From assembly GCF_025919725.1 (NCBI RefSeq), contig NZ_CP081495.1, positions 1,488,001 through 1,552,000 of the forward strand: 64,000 nt of DNA, written 5' to 3'. Under the pieces are notes generated by a model. That model made no database searches, had not been told where the DNA came from, and was given only the letters and a program-made list of their open reading frames with translations. Shown in pieces: positions 44,648 through 52,921 of the stretch. The first letter of the stretch is position 1. Each line of letters opens with the position of its first letter. The DNA comes from Flavobacterium agricola. GTDB taxonomy: Bacteria > Bacteroidota > Bacteroidia > Flavobacteriales > Flavobacteriaceae. Position numbers and translations under genes: made by a program.

Positions 44648-47600
44648 TTAAGGCATTTGTTTTACTTGTAACGAATCGGTTTTTACGGTTTTAAAAACTG
44701 AATCGGTATGCGTGCGCATTTTTTCTTGTTCTAAATCTGATTTTAATTCGCTTTCGCTTGCAAAAGCACCATCTTCTTTATATTTACCAACTTTAATTTT
44801 AAAATCATCTGCCGTTCCGGTAATTTTCATGGGTACATTAATTAAACCAAATGGCGGTAATCCTAAACGGAAACCTAAATTAAGGTGCGCATCTAAAGTT
44901 ACTTGCCCTTCAAGCTTGCCTCTAAAACCGGCCATCTTCATGGTGGTTGGTAAAATGGTAATTACATTATCTTTAATGGTTGTTTTTATCGGAATTTGGT
45001 TAAACGGTGCATTTTCTAAATCTTTGGCTTTTGCACTTTTAGAAACCTGATTTAAAAGTTTAAAATTTTTAAACTTAATATCTTCTAAAGTTAAAACTCC
45101 ACCACCGCTAATTGATTTTAAATCTAAATCGAGGTTTTGATTTAAAGCTCCTTCAATAAAATAATTTAAAGATGCAGTTCCGTACGCATCTTGAGCCATG
45201 CTAACCATTTCAGCAAAAATAGGCACTTCTTTATACGCACGCTGAATATCAAAATTTTCGGCTTCTATTTGTGCGGTAATATGCGCCAACTTACGTTGGG
45301 TTGCCATGTACGTAAAATCCATAGCAAGGTTTGAGCCAGCCATATCTAATTGCGCTTTATTAATAGCAAGCTTTCTGTTTTTGGCTATTAATTTACCACT
45401 AAAGTTTTCTACCTTATAAGCTTCAAATTGCATTTTTTTAACTTGGGCAGTAATTACTAAATCGGCCGTTTTAGGAATCCAGATTACGCCTTTTGAGTTG
45501 TTTGCTTTTACTTGTTCTTTAATTTGTGGCGTTATAGAATCTATAACAACCGGAGCTGCTTCCATTTCGTTTCGATATTTATAATCGGTATAAATAGCAA
45601 GCATTTCCATAAATTCATCAGCATAAATTAAATTACTTTTTAAAGTAAATTCTGATGCTAAAGTTTGCTTGCTTTCCTTTAAATAATGGCGATTATACAG
45701 GTAATGTAAAAAGTTATGAATGTACCCAGATAAAGCCAAATCAGATTTTCCGTAGGCAGCATAAAAATCATCAAAATACAAACGATCTTGATAAAACTTG
45801 AATGTTCCGCGCTGAATTTGAAAAGTTTCTGGAAAAATTTTGGCTCCAAATTTTAAATTTTTTGCCACCAATTGCCCACCGTTTTTAATATTTTTAAAAT
45901 TGCGTTTATCTAAATCGGATTTAGAACCTTTCATAACCAAATCGGTCGAAATGGTTCCGCTCATGGTAACGCCTTTAATTGGAAACAACTTGGAAAGGTT
46001 GGCTAAATTAATATCGCCATGCGTTTTAATATCGTAATGAATCTGATTTAGATCGTTCACCGAACCCGAAAGTTTAAATGGCGATCCGGCCAATATAAAT
46101 TGAATAGGATTAAAACGAATAGCTAAACCTTTTGCCGAACCGTTTGGATTGGAAATGCTGGCTTGAATTTGAATGCTATCCAGCGGAATTTTTGGATATT
46201 TTAAATGAACCACCGAAGCGTTTTTTAAAACCAAATCCGATTGTGCTGCAGGATATTTTTTTGCTTTACGATCTAAAATTCCTTTTACATTTAAGTTTAC
46301 ATCTAAATCGCCTTTTAACTGCACGCTATCTATGGGGTAAATGCTTTGAATATCGGCCAAATTAATTTTAGCTTTTAACTTAGAATCAATATGCAAGGGT
46401 TTTAATTGTAGCAAATTAAAATCACCACGAATGTAATTGGTAAAAGCTTCAACATTTAAATTGGTAAATTGAGCCGAAATATGGTTTAAAATACTGTCTT
46501 TTGCTACAACTTTAGCTTTCATTTCAATATTTTTAAAAGCTTTATTGTATTTTACATTTTTAAAATACCCGTTTTTTAAAGGTTCCGTTTAAGGTAAATT
46601 TCGGAATACTGGTTATTACCGTATCAATTTTATTTTTCTGAATTCGAATGCCTTTTGCGTACGTGCCGTTAGCAACTAAATCTAAATCTAATTGTCCTTT
46701 AAAAATATTTTTTTGTAGGTTTAAAGTTTGTGTTAACCTATCTAAATCCAAATTGGCTTGAATTTCGGTTTTAAGTTGCATTTTTTGATATCCTTTAGAA
46801 TAAAAATGCATTTGAGTTTTGTTACCAGCCAAATCGAAAGACAAGTTTTTTAAATCTATTTCTAACTCACTTTTATTTAAATTGTAAATCACCGATTTAA
46901 AATCGATGTTGATGTTTTTAAGCGGATCTTTTAATTTTTTATAAGATAGCGAACCGTTGTTTATTTTTAAATCGGCCATTATATATGGCTTTTGCGATCG
47001 GTCTTGCATGTATTTACCGGGTAATAATTTCGAACTCAATGCCGCCGGTAATATTTAAAGAATTTTTCCATTCTTCATAATCGGGCGGAACCAACGAAAG
47101 CATATCTTCTAACGTTGAGTTTTGAGATTTCATGGTTAAATCTAAATCATAACCATCTTTTATAAAAGAAAAATAACCGTTGAAGGAAAAAGGAAAGTTT
47201 TTAATTTTGATGTTGTTACGCTCAAACTTAAACTTTAATTCTTCGGCATCAATTTCGGTAACAATTTCTGCCATTATTGGTTTATCTTGTACATAAGGCA
47301 CATTATCAGCACTAAAATCAAAAGATGAAACGGTTAATGTAGAATTTAAATCGAATGCTTTGGCGCTTAAATCACCTAATCCTTTATAATTTAAATCATC
47401 CATTTTAAAAGTTAATGGAGCGCTTTTATCGTTGTACTTGATATTGGAATTGTTAATAACGATTTGACGGATTTTAAATTCAGCATCCGAACTTGTAGCT
47501 GTTGTATCGGTGCTGGGTTTTAAAATATTAAAATTTGCAACTCCAAGCGAATCAACTTCTAAATTTAAATTTGCTTCGTCAATAAAAATGGCATCTAAAA

Positions 47601-47922
47601 CAATTTTACCTTTTAGTAATTCGTGAAAATTTACACCAACTGCGGTTGTTTTAATTTCTGCAACGGTTTTGGCATCAATAAACTTTTCGTTTTCAATTTT
47701 TAAATCTTTTACATAAATAATAATTGCAGGAAAATATTTAATAATTGAAATACTAAACTCATCAAATTTTACAGTACCATCTACATGCTGATTAGCAATT
47801 TGTTCTACTTTTTGTGTTATTTCGGTTTTATAAACACGCGGAATTACAAATATTACTGCACCAATTAGTATAATTAAGATTAGAAAAAAAATAGCGAAAA
47901 TTTTTACAATACGTTTTATCAT
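44648..47922 (-). pseudogene. AsmA-like envelope protein, copy 2, broken by two frameshifts (about 47019 and 46573)
   Basis: Three open pieces (47922-47014, 47039-46560, 46522-44648) align in order with the intact copy next door. At 47019 the DNA reads acc-cggtaaa where acc-cgc-ggt-aaa (Thr-Arg-Gly-Lys, as in copy 1 ARGKYMQ) is expected, a loss of one CG. At 46571-46576 an extra base in a six-base homopolymer changes aaa-aac-ggg-tat (Lys-Asn-Gly-Tyr). Restored length is 1091 residues versus 1092 in copy 1. The N-terminal membrane segment (about residues 8-28) and AsmA-2 domain are the same as in copy 1. Both lesions may be consensus errors; if real, copy 1 could cover for the loss. Confidence 0.88.
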
Positions 47923-47984
47923 GAATATTAGGTTGCGTTTGTATAAGTAACTTTTTACAAGCCGTTTTAGTATTTTTTGGACAT

Positions 47985-48016
47985 AAAAAAACCCAACTAA
48001 AAGTTGGGTTTTTAAT
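47985..48016 (-). terminator. Terminator of the SPT-like gene
   Basis: AACCCAACT/AGTTGGGTT stem with A and T runs, past the stop at 48031. Confidence 0.88.
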
Positions 48017-48030
48017 TTATTGTTTGGATG

Positions 48031-49293
48031 TTATTTTTCCATATCAACTAAATTCGCTTCAGCAACTTTTTTATAAGTTCCGTCTACTAATTTTGTACGA
48101 ATTGCTTCGAAAGCAGCCAACGTTTGGTCAATATCTTCAAACGTATGTGACGCTGTAGGAATAACGCGTAATAAAATAATTCCTTTTGGAATTACTGGAT
48201 AAACCACAATTGATAAGAAAATACCGTAGTTTTCTCTTAAATCGTTTACCATTACCATTGCTTCTGGAATAGAACCTTCTAAGTAAACCGGCGTAACGCA
48301 TGTATTGGTATCTCCAATATTAAAGCCACGATCTTTTAATCCGTTTTGGATGCGGTTTACGTTATCCCATAATTTGTTTTTTAAATCTGGATTAGAACGT
48401 AATAAATCTAAACGTTTTAAAGCTCCTTTTACTAAAATCATTGGTAATGCTTTAGCAAACATTTGTGAGCGTAAGTTGTATTTTAAATAATCAATAATAT
48501 CTTGATCTGCAGCAACAAAAGCACCGATTGATGCCATTGATTTAGCAAAAGTTGAGAAATAAACGTCAATTCCATCTTGTACGCCTTGTTCTTCACCTGC
48601 ACCTGCTCCTGTTTTACCTAAGGTACCAAATCCGTGTGCATCGTCAACTAATAAACGGAAATTGTATTTTTCTTTTAAAGCTACAATTTCTTTTAATTTA
48701 CCTTGTTGCCCACGCATACCAAAAACTCCTTCAGTAATTACTAAAATACCTCCGTTTTGTTCTTCGGCCATTTTAGTTGCACGTTGTAAGTTTTTTTCTA
48801 AAGATTCTACATCATTATGTTTGTATGTAAAACGTTTACCCATGTGTAAACGAACCCCATCAATAATACAAGCGTGAGAATCTACATCGTAAACAATTAC
48901 GTCATTTTTAGTTACTAAAGCATCAATAGTAGAAACCATTCCTTGGTAACCAAAGTTTAACAAATAAGCAGCTTCTTTGTGTACAAAAGCAGCTAATTCT
49001 TTTTCTAATTGCTCGTGCCAATTTGTATGTCCAGACATCATACGTGCGCCCATTGGATAAGCAGCACCATATTCAGCAGCAGCTTCAGCATCCGCTTTTA
49101 AAACTTCTGGATGCGTAGCTAAACCTAAATAATCGTTGATTGACCAGTTTAATACTTCTTTACCTTGAAAAGACATTCTTGGTCCAAGTTTTCCTTCTAA
49201 TTTAGGAAATACAAAATATCCTTCAGCTTGTGAAGCCCATTTTCCTAATGGACCTTTATTATCGTGAATTCTTTCAAATAAATCTTTAACCAT
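48031..49293 (-). CDS. Serine-palmitoyltransferase-like alpha-oxoamine synthase
   Basis: 420 residues. The fold-type I PLP enzyme has the alpha-oxoamine synthase order: NWSINDYLGLATHPEV near residue 49, stacking His140 in DVDSHACIIDG, VDDAHGFGTLG (Asp217/His220), and the PLP Lys251 in STFAKSMASIGAFV. The FAKSMASIGAF context is closer to serine palmitoyltransferase than to Kbl or BioF. It would condense an amino acid with acyl-CoA or acyl-ACP. In Flavobacterium a related enzyme (cysteate fatty-acyltransferase) starts sulfonolipid synthesis, so sphingolipid or sulfonolipid base formation is a reasonable inference; substrate not decided. Confidence 0.87.
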   Translation of the reverse strand: MVKDLFERIHDNKGPLGKWASQAEGYFVFPKLEGKLGPRMSFQGKEVLNWSINDYLGLATHPEVLKADAEAAAEYGAAYPMGARMMSGHTNWHEQLEKELAAFVHKEAAYLLNFGYQGMVSTIDALVTKNDVIVYDVDSHACIIDGVRLHMGKRFTYKHNDVESLEKNLQRATKMAEEQNGGILVITEGVFGMRGQQGKLKEIVALKEKYNFRLLVDDAHGFGTLGKTGAGAGEEQGVQDGIDVYFSTFAKSMASIGAFVAADQDIIDYLKYNLRSQMFAKALPMILVKGALKRLDLLRSNPDLKNKLWDNVNRIQNGLKDRGFNIGDTNTCVTPVYLEGSIPEAMVMVNDLRENYGIFLSIVVYPVIPKGIILLRVIPTASHTFEDIDQTLAAFEAIRTKLVDGTYKKVAEANLVDMEK

Positions 49294-49328
49294 AATATGT
49301 AAAGTTTTTAGTGCTTTTTAAAACGAGA

Positions 49329-49336
49329 CAAAGGTA
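49329..49336 (-). promoter_or_regulatory. -7 promoter element (TACCTTTG) for SPT-like gene
   Basis: Exact consensus on the minus strand, 36 bases upstream of the ATG. Confidence 0.58.
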
Positions 49337-49506
49337 GTTAAAATTGATAAAATTTCATAATTATAATAGCAATTTGGTTGGGAGTTTTAAAAGATTTCTT
49401 ATTAAAAAATGACTTTTATCGGGTTTGACAACCATTTTTATATTAAAAAACTCTTAATTTACTAAAACATTAATCTATATTAACTAAAAATACCAATCTA
49501 TCGTTT

Positions 49507-49514
49507 TAACTTTG
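49507..49514 (+). promoter_or_regulatory. -7 promoter element (TAACTTTG) for NADPH-dependent FMN reductase
   Basis: Exact consensus 27 bases upstream of the ATG at 49541. Confidence 0.6.
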
Positions 49515-49540
49515 TATAAATAATTAAACGAAAAATAAAA

Positions 49541-50083
49541 ATGAATATATTAGTTTTTGGAGCTAGTACAAGCAAAACATCTATCAATCAGCAATTAGCA
49601 ATTCATGTAGCTAATAAAATTGAAAATGCAACTTTAAACATTATTGATTTAAACGATTTTGAAATGCCAATTTACTCGTTTGATCGTCAGGCGGCAGGTT
49701 TTCCTGAGCAAGCGCATGAATTTTTAAGATTAGTGAAAGAAGCTGATGGTATTGTTGTTTCGTTAGCTGAGCACAACTTAAACTTTAGTACAGCTTTTAA
49801 AAACATTTTAGATTGGGTTTCTAGAATTGATATGGAGTTTTTAAAAGATAAAAAAATGTTTGTTTTATCTACTTCACCAGGTGGATATGGCGGTGGAAAC
49901 GTAATGGAAGTTGGTTTAAAGTTTTTTGGATTTGCAAAAGGCGAAGTAGTAGAAAATTACTCATTCCCGAGCTTTTATGAAAACTTTAAAGACAACCAAA
50001 TTATCAATTCAGAAATTGATGAGATTGTAAACGAAAAAGTAAAAAGCTTTACCAACATTGTAGCAGCAACTTTAGCAAAATAA
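49541..50083 (+). CDS. NAD(P)H-dependent FMN reductase / flavodoxin-fold oxidoreductase
   Basis: 180 residues. The N-terminus ILVFGASTSKTSINQQLA matches the phosphate-binding loop of the NADPH-dependent FMN reductase family. LVKEADGIVVSLAEHNLNFSTAFKNILDWVSR follows as the isoalloxazine-side loop, and STSPGGYGGGNVMEV is the third contact. Proteins of this kind (ChrR/AzoR-like) reduce quinones, chromate or azo compounds, or flavin itself, in the cytosol; the natural substrate is unknown. Its own promoter and a shared bidirectional terminator make it a single-gene unit. Confidence 0.9.
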   Translation: MNILVFGASTSKTSINQQLAIHVANKIENATLNIIDLNDFEMPIYSFDRQAAGFPEQAHEFLRLVKEADGIVVSLAEHNLNFSTAFKNILDWVSRIDMEFLKDKKMFVLSTSPGGYGGGNVMEVGLKFFGFAKGEVVENYSFPSFYENFKDNQIINSEIDEIVNEKVKSFTNIVAATLAK

Positions 50084-50117
50084 CAAAAAAAGCAACTTTT
50101 ATAAGTTGCTTTTTTTA
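50084..50117. terminator. Bidirectional terminator between FMN reductase and GDPD
   Basis: A run, GCAACTT/AAGTTGC stem, T run. It covers the last bases of the minus-strand GDPD gene (stop at 50099). Confidence 0.85.
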
Positions 50118-50830
50118 TGATAAAATTCTAAAAATAATTGTGGATGATTGGTAGTAATCATATCAAACCGATGATTTAAAAAATAATCTAAATCGTTAGT
50201 TTCGTTTACCGTCCATGTATTTAAACTTAATCCCAATTGTTGGGCTTGGGCTATATAATCTTCATTTTTTTTGTACCACGAAAATTGGTAATCTATGCCA
50301 TTTAATCCGGCTTGCTTAACTTCTTCAGGTAATTTATCGCCTTTTAAATAAGCAACATCGTAAGTTGGTAATTGCTTTTTTAAATGTAAAGCAGCTTCCC
50401 ACTGAAATAAAATAAATTCAACCTGAATAAAATAAGGTTTGTTAGAAAACAACTCAACTACCTTATCAACCATGCGTAAAGTGCGGTTTACACCCAATTC
50501 TGATGCTTTAATTTCAAAAATTAATTGGGTTTTATGTTGTGCTAAACCTATTTCTAAAAAATCGGCAACGGTAGGTAGTTTTTCTCCGTTGGTAAGTGAA
50601 AATGTTAATAAATCAGAATAGCTATTCTGCTCAATCTTCTTCCCAAAAAAATCATAATCATGATGTACTACCAAAACGCCATCGGCAGTCATGTGCACAT
50701 CAAACTCGGTAGCACCTACCCCAATTTCAATAGCTTTGGTTAAAGAAGCCAAACTATTTTCGGGTAAATCGAATTCTAACCAAGCACCACGATGGGCAAC
50801 AATAGGATTATGTAATTTTTGTTTTTGCAT
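50099..50830 (-). CDS. Glycerophosphodiester phosphodiesterase
   Basis: 243 residues of TIM-barrel GDPD type. The N-terminus has the catalytic VAHRGAWLEFDLPENSLASL (HRG...PENS), then GATEFDVHMTADGVLVVHHD with metal ligands Glu and Asp and the second His. The C-terminus LSLNTWTVNETNDLDYFLNHRFDMITTNHP is also conserved (W-T-V-N). It hydrolyses deacylated phospholipids to glycerol-3-phosphate and alcohol. No signal peptide is seen, so it resembles the cytoplasmic UgpQ type more than periplasmic GlpQ. Promoter at 50854-50861. Confidence 0.94.
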   Translation of the reverse strand: MQKQKLHNPIVAHRGAWLEFDLPENSLASLTKAIEIGVGATEFDVHMTADGVLVVHHDYDFFGKKIEQNSYSDLLTFSLTNGEKLPTVADFLEIGLAQHKTQLIFEIKASELGVNRTLRMVDKVVELFSNKPYFIQVEFILFQWEAALHLKKQLPTYDVAYLKGDKLPEEVKQAGLNGIDYQFSWYKKNEDYIAQAQQLGLSLNTWTVNETNDLDYFLNHRFDMITTNHPQLFLEFYHKKSNL

Positions 50831-50853
50831 ACGTACGCATTAAAAATGGTGGA

Positions 50854-50861
50854 CAAAAGTA
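50854..50861 (-). promoter_or_regulatory. -7 promoter element (TACTTTTG) for GDPD gene
   Basis: Exact consensus on the minus strand, 24 bases upstream of the GDPD ATG. Confidence 0.58.
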
Positions 50862-50974
50862 ATCTTAATTTCGAATTAATTCGCACAAATAAATATTAAA
50901 TATGTAATTAACATGAACTTAGCTATACGATTTAAAAGAATTACTACGTTGTTTATTTAAATAAATACTAGGTT

Positions 50975-51241
50975 ATGATTGATGAAAAGAACACAAATGA
51001 CGAAAGCGAAACAACAAACGAATCTTTTTTAGACACACCCCATTCTGAATCTGTTTTGGTTATTGAGGAAGAAATTACTGAAATAAAACCTCCGAAACGC
51101 AAAAAAGATAAAAAGAAGAAGAAAAAGGCTAAAAAAGAAAAATCGAAATCGCTAAAAAAATCAGTAACAAAAGATTTAAAATCTGAATTAAAAAAAATTA
51201 AGCAGCGTCTAAAAAAAATAACCCGATTGCTTAAAAAATAG
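50975..51241 (+). CDS. Small bipolar-charge protein of unknown function
   Basis: 88 residues. The first 40 are acidic and Ser/Thr-rich (MIDEKNTNDESETTNES...), and the remainder is almost only Lys with Ser, Leu and Ile (PKRKKDKKKKKKAKKEKSK). The C-terminal 30 residues form a possible basic amphipathic helix (LKSELKKIKQRLKKITRLLKK). This may bind nucleic acid or an acidic partner, but I do not recognise a family. The ORF is short and biased in composition, so translation is likely but not certain. Confidence 0.55.
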   Translation: MIDEKNTNDESETTNESFLDTPHSESVLVIEEEITEIKPPKRKKDKKKKKKAKKEKSKSLKKSVTKDLKSELKKIKQRLKKITRLLKK

Positions 51242-51245
51242 CTTA

Positions 51246-51560
51246 TTAAAAATACAATGCCGAAAGATTATCTTCAATACGTTGTAAATCGTAAAAGCTA
51301 GAATAATAAACTTGTAACAAGGTTTCTTTTTTATTTTTTATAATAAAAAAGTTCCAATTGTTTTCGTTTTCTGCTTCAAATGGTTCGTAATAAACATATG
51401 CGTTGTATTTGTAACAAATTTCTCGGGTTTGTAATAGTAATTTATAAAAAGCTACGGTATAAGAAACTGGTACCTGTTTGTTGCAAAAAATGGTATAAAT
51501 TTTTTGCGTTTCATCTACATTATATGATTCAAACTCAGTTAAAAATTGGGCAGTATTCAT
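51246..51560 (-). CDS. Hypothetical protein, 104 residues
   Basis: A soluble protein with no signal peptide and no known motif, rich in Tyr, Phe and Asn (MNTAQFLTEFESYNVDETQ, YNAYVYYEPFEAENENNWNFF, LQVYYSSFYDLQRIEDNLS). It has normal coding composition for this genome and is convergent with the Lys-rich gene at 50975, whose stop is only four bases away. It lies downstream of the terminator-flanked antiporter region. Function unknown. Confidence 0.6.
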   Translation of the reverse strand: MNTAQFLTEFESYNVDETQKIYTIFCNKQVPVSYTVAFYKLLLQTREICYKYNAYVYYEPFEAENENNWNFFIIKNKKETLLQVYYSSFYDLQRIEDNLSALYF

Positions 51561-51577
51561 AGGTTTTGGATTTTAAC

Positions 51578-51608
51578 AAAAAGAGCAACACCCCGGTTGC
51601 TCTTTTTG
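51578..51608 (-). terminator. Terminator of the cation/proton antiporter gene
   Basis: GAGCAAC/GTTGCTC stem with A run on the left and T run on the right, past the stop at 51613. Confidence 0.88.
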
Positions 51609-51612
51609 TTTA

Positions 51613-52893
51613 TTATGAATTAGAAACTTCTGTTTCAGAATCTGTATTTGGTTCGTCTTTTAAAACTTTTTTGGCTACTTTTCCAACCGTTAAACCTTGA
51701 ACAATGATAGAGAATAGCACAACAATATAAGTAATTTCTAACAACACATCTTTATATTCGTTATATGGAATGGACATTACTAAAGCAATAGAAACACCGC
51801 CACGAATACCACCCCAAACCATTGTTATTAAAGATCCGCGTGAATATACACGTTTACGTAAAATAGATCGTAATGGAATTAATATGGAGAATGCACGAGA
51901 AAATAACACAATAAAAATTGCAATAACACCTAATAATAATTGTTTTTGTAAATCGGGTAAAACAAGCAACTCAAAACCAATGAATAAGAATAAAATAGCA
52001 TTCATTACCTCATCAATCAATTCCCAAAACTTACCTAAATAATCGGTAGTTTCGTCGTTCATTGCTACACGTTTTCCGTAGTTACCAATAATTAAACCAG
52101 CAATTACCATTGCCAATGGTGATGAGAAATGTAAATTTTTAGCAATTAAAAAACCACCCATTACAATAGATAAGGTAATTAATACAGCAACTTTATAATC
52201 GTTACAACGCTTAATTGCTTTAGATGCAGTAAATCCTAAAATGGTACCTAATAAAATTCCTCCACCAGCTTCTAATAAAAATAACTGTGTTATTGAGCCG
52301 AAGGTTGCATAAAAGCTAGAATCGGTGGCGATTTTTAAAACCACAGCAAACATTACTACGGCAACCCCATCGTTAAACAAAGATTCGCCTGTAATTTTGG
52401 TTTCTAACGATTTAGGTACTTTTGCTTCTTTTAAAACACCTAAAACAACAATCGGATCGGTTGGTGAAATTAATGTTCCGAATAGTAAACAATAAATAAA
52501 CGGAATTTCTAACCCTAAAATAGGTGCTGCAAAATATAACAATCCGGAAATAATAAATGAAGATAAAACTACCGAAACGGTTGCGTAGGTTAAAATAGGC
52601 CATTTCTGGTCTTTTAAATCCGAAACGTTAACATGCAAAGCACCCGCAAAAAGTAAAAAGTTAAGCATGGCACCCATTAGCACTTCATAAAAATCAAAAC
52701 CTCGAATTAAGGCATAAAGATCGTGGGTTGTATCAGGAAAAAAATCTTCACCAACTAATCGGATTCCAACAGAAACCAACATGGCAATAATCATAATCCC
52801 AATTGTTCCGGGTAATTTTAAAAATCTACTATTTAAATAGGCAAAGATTGATGCTAAAACAATAAGCACCGAAAAGGCGTAATATAATTCCAT
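51613..52893 (-). CDS. Cation:proton antiporter (CPA1 family)
   Basis: 426 residues with about 12 membrane segments. CPA1 (NhaP/NHE) signatures are the unwound-helix motif LFGTLISPTDPIVVLGVLKEAKVP around residue 140 and KITGESLFNDGVAVVMFAVVLK around 170, containing the Asp that carries the ion, plus MVWGGIRGGVSIALVMSIP near the C-terminus. It exchanges Na+ or K+ for H+ across the inner membrane for pH and salt homeostasis. The short cytoplasmic tail is acidic and lacks a regulatory domain. A promoter at 52909-52916 is only 16 bases before the ATG. Confidence 0.93.
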   Translation of the reverse strand: MELYYAFSVLIVLASIFAYLNSRFLKLPGTIGIMIIAMLVSVGIRLVGEDFFPDTTHDLYALIRGFDFYEVLMGAMLNFLLFAGALHVNVSDLKDQKWPILTYATVSVVLSSFIISGLLYFAAPILGLEIPFIYCLLFGTLISPTDPIVVLGVLKEAKVPKSLETKITGESLFNDGVAVVMFAVVLKIATDSSFYATFGSITQLFLLEAGGGILLGTILGFTASKAIKRCNDYKVAVLITLSIVMGGFLIAKNLHFSSPLAMVIAGLIIGNYGKRVAMNDETTDYLGKFWELIDEVMNAILFLFIGFELLVLPDLQKQLLLGVIAIFIVLFSRAFSILIPLRSILRKRVYSRGSLITMVWGGIRGGVSIALVMSIPYNEYKDVLLEITYIVVLFSIIVQGLTVGKVAKKVLKDEPNTDSETEVSNS

Positions 52894-52908
52894 AAATTAA
52901 TTGTTTCT

Positions 52909-52916
52909 CAAAAATA
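52909..52916 (-). promoter_or_regulatory. -7 promoter element (TATTTTTG) for antiporter gene
   Basis: Exact consensus on the minus strand; the resulting leader is fewer than 12 bases. Confidence 0.52.
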
Positions 52917-52921
52917 CAATT

